A stretch of DNA of 64,000 bases. Source: Deltaproteobacteria bacterium (GTDB lineage Bacteria; Lernaellota; Lernaellaia; JACKCT01). A program made the position numbers and the translations under genes. Position 1 is the first letter of the stretch, and the number at the start of each line of letters is the position of its first letter. Positions 63,255-64,000 of the stretch are shown piece by piece. The DNA lies in contig JACKCT010000001.1 of the NCBI GenBank assembly GCA_020633895.1, forward strand, positions 1-64,000, written 5' to 3'. Under the pieces are notes generated by a model. That model saw only the letters and a program-made list of their open reading frames with translations, searched no databases and was not told the origin of the DNA.

Positions 63255-64000
63255 TTATTTCATCGTCATCTCGACGAGCTCTTCGCGGTCGCCTTCGCCC
63301 GATTTATCTTCGGCCAGGGCGACGTTCGCGACGTCGGGGCAGTGGTACTTGTGCTCCAGGACGTCGGGTTCGAGCGGATTGGTCTCTTCGATCACGACGC
63401 AGTTTTCGAAGGTGCCTGCTTCGACCGTGACCGTTTCATTCAGGGCGATGACTTCGCCCAGGTCCTCGGCCTCGCCCGGATAGTATTCCTGATAGTAGTA
63501 GTCGCCCACCTGGGGATCGGCGTACATCACGATGCCCGGCAGGGCGCCGTCCACACCGCCTTCCCACGAGCCTTCCGTGGAGACGATCTCGCCGTCTTCA
63601 TATTCGGCGGTGTCCTCGCCCATGTACCAGACGTTGCCTTCATCGTCCTGGGCGTACCAGTCGAGGGTGTCCTCGATGGTTTCGCCGTCCATCGTGACGA
63701 TGTCATGCACCACGACGCAGTCGATTCCCATAATGGTTTTCGTGTCGCTGGTGACGGTCACAACCACGTCCTGGTCGCCGTCCTCGGTGGATTCCACGTA
63801 GGTCCAGACGTACCCGGGGATCCAGGACATATACGGATTGTCGATCGTCGCGGGGTCGGAGAAATTGGACGCGGAGAATTCGGGCAACACGGGCTCGTCG
63901 CCCGAGCTGTCGTCATCGTCGGCCGTGTCGTCGTCGCCCGAGCTGTCGTCGTCATCGCCGGCGCAGGCGATCGGCATTAAGAAGGAAGTGATCAGCAGCG
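63255..64000 (-). CDS. Poly-Asp lipoprotein, N-terminus cut by the window edge
   Basis: The frame runs open to the window edge; 248 codons are present and the start lies outside. The visible part begins LLITSFLMPIAC, the end of a lipoprotein signal with lipobox PIAC, followed by an Asp/Ser/Gly linker (DDDDSSGDDDTADDDDSSG). The mature domain of about 215 residues is beta-rich and repeats short acidic loops (YVESTEDGDQDVVVTV, GNVWYMGEDTAEYEDG). Aromatic residues and a Cys near YHCPDV are kept. It shares only the linker style with the six-cysteine lipoproteins. Confidence 0.8.
   Translation of the reverse strand, partial: LLITSFLMPIACAGDDDDSSGDDDTADDDDSSGDEPVLPEFSASNFSDPATIDNPYMSWIPGYVWTYVESTEDGDQDVVVTVTSDTKTIMGIDCVVVHDIVTMDGETIEDTLDWYAQDDEGNVWYMGEDTAEYEDGEIVSTEGSWEGGVDGALPGIVMYADPQVGDYYYQEYYPGEAEDLGEVIALNETVTVEAGTFENCVVIEETNPLEPDVLEHKYHCPDVANVALAEDKSGEGDREELVEMTMK

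Overview
The window is GC-rich, gene-dense chromosomal DNA from a Gram-negative-type bacterium. It encodes several lipoproteins with lipobox cysteines, a signal peptidase, SUMF1-type lipoproteins, a Gld-type ABC system in two copies, and Ser/Thr-kinase-like signalling. Secreted proteins carry long poly-aspartate linkers straight after the lipobox. The overall picture fits a free-living, deltaproteobacterium-like or candidate-phylum lineage. I cannot place it more precisely from sequence alone. No rRNA, tRNA, CRISPR array, phage or plasmid region was seen.

Layout. 1-10725 (minus strand) is one long operon: an ABC ATPase, a fused permease/GldG protein, a DUF4340 protein, a beta-propeller protein, a VIT/vWA protein and a membrane-anchored protein cut by the window edge. 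10928-11994 (plus) holds two paralogous small secreted proteins and a terminator. 12343-19019 (minus) carries a second, unfused Gld-type system followed by rpoZ, a small acidic protein and dnaJ. 19072-28944 (plus) has a tandem-SUMF1 lipoprotein, an aspartase, and a four-gene set (secreted TIM-barrel-like protein, alpha/beta hydrolase, FAD-linked oxidase, SagB-type nitroreductase). 28980-29580 is a small RAYT transposase element. 29731-39046 has a lipoprotein, icd, an acyl-CoA synthetase, a metallophosphoesterase, an NFACT/RqcH-type protein and a membrane protein. 39376-42074 (minus) is lepA-lepB. 42309-48533 (plus) has a response regulator with a PATAN-like domain, a probable pseudokinase, a creatininase-family protein, rph and rdgB. 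48544-51338 (minus) has three tandem six-cysteine poly-Asp lipoproteins and a MauE-rhodanese protein. 51721 is a ferredoxin. 52068-58066 (minus) is an operon of an N-formylglutamate-amidohydrolase-like enzyme, a DUF1704 peptidase, a glutathione-synthase-like ATP-grasp enzyme and a HEAT-PPIase. 58315-60548 is a MoxR/vWA pair. 60771-64000 holds membrane and lipoprotein genes.

The most striking feature lies between the genes. About 21 copies of a short palindromic repeat share a CAGAG foot. Their stems differ by compensatory changes (outer arm CCGC/GCGG or CCCC/GGGG; inner pair CC/GG, AC/GT or GC/GC). Most are arranged as inverted pairs, and one such pair flanks the RAYT transposase gene. This looks like a live or recently live REP/RAYT system with miniature non-autonomous derivatives. 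Two further hairpin families are present, one of which starts exactly at a stop codon in all three copies seen.
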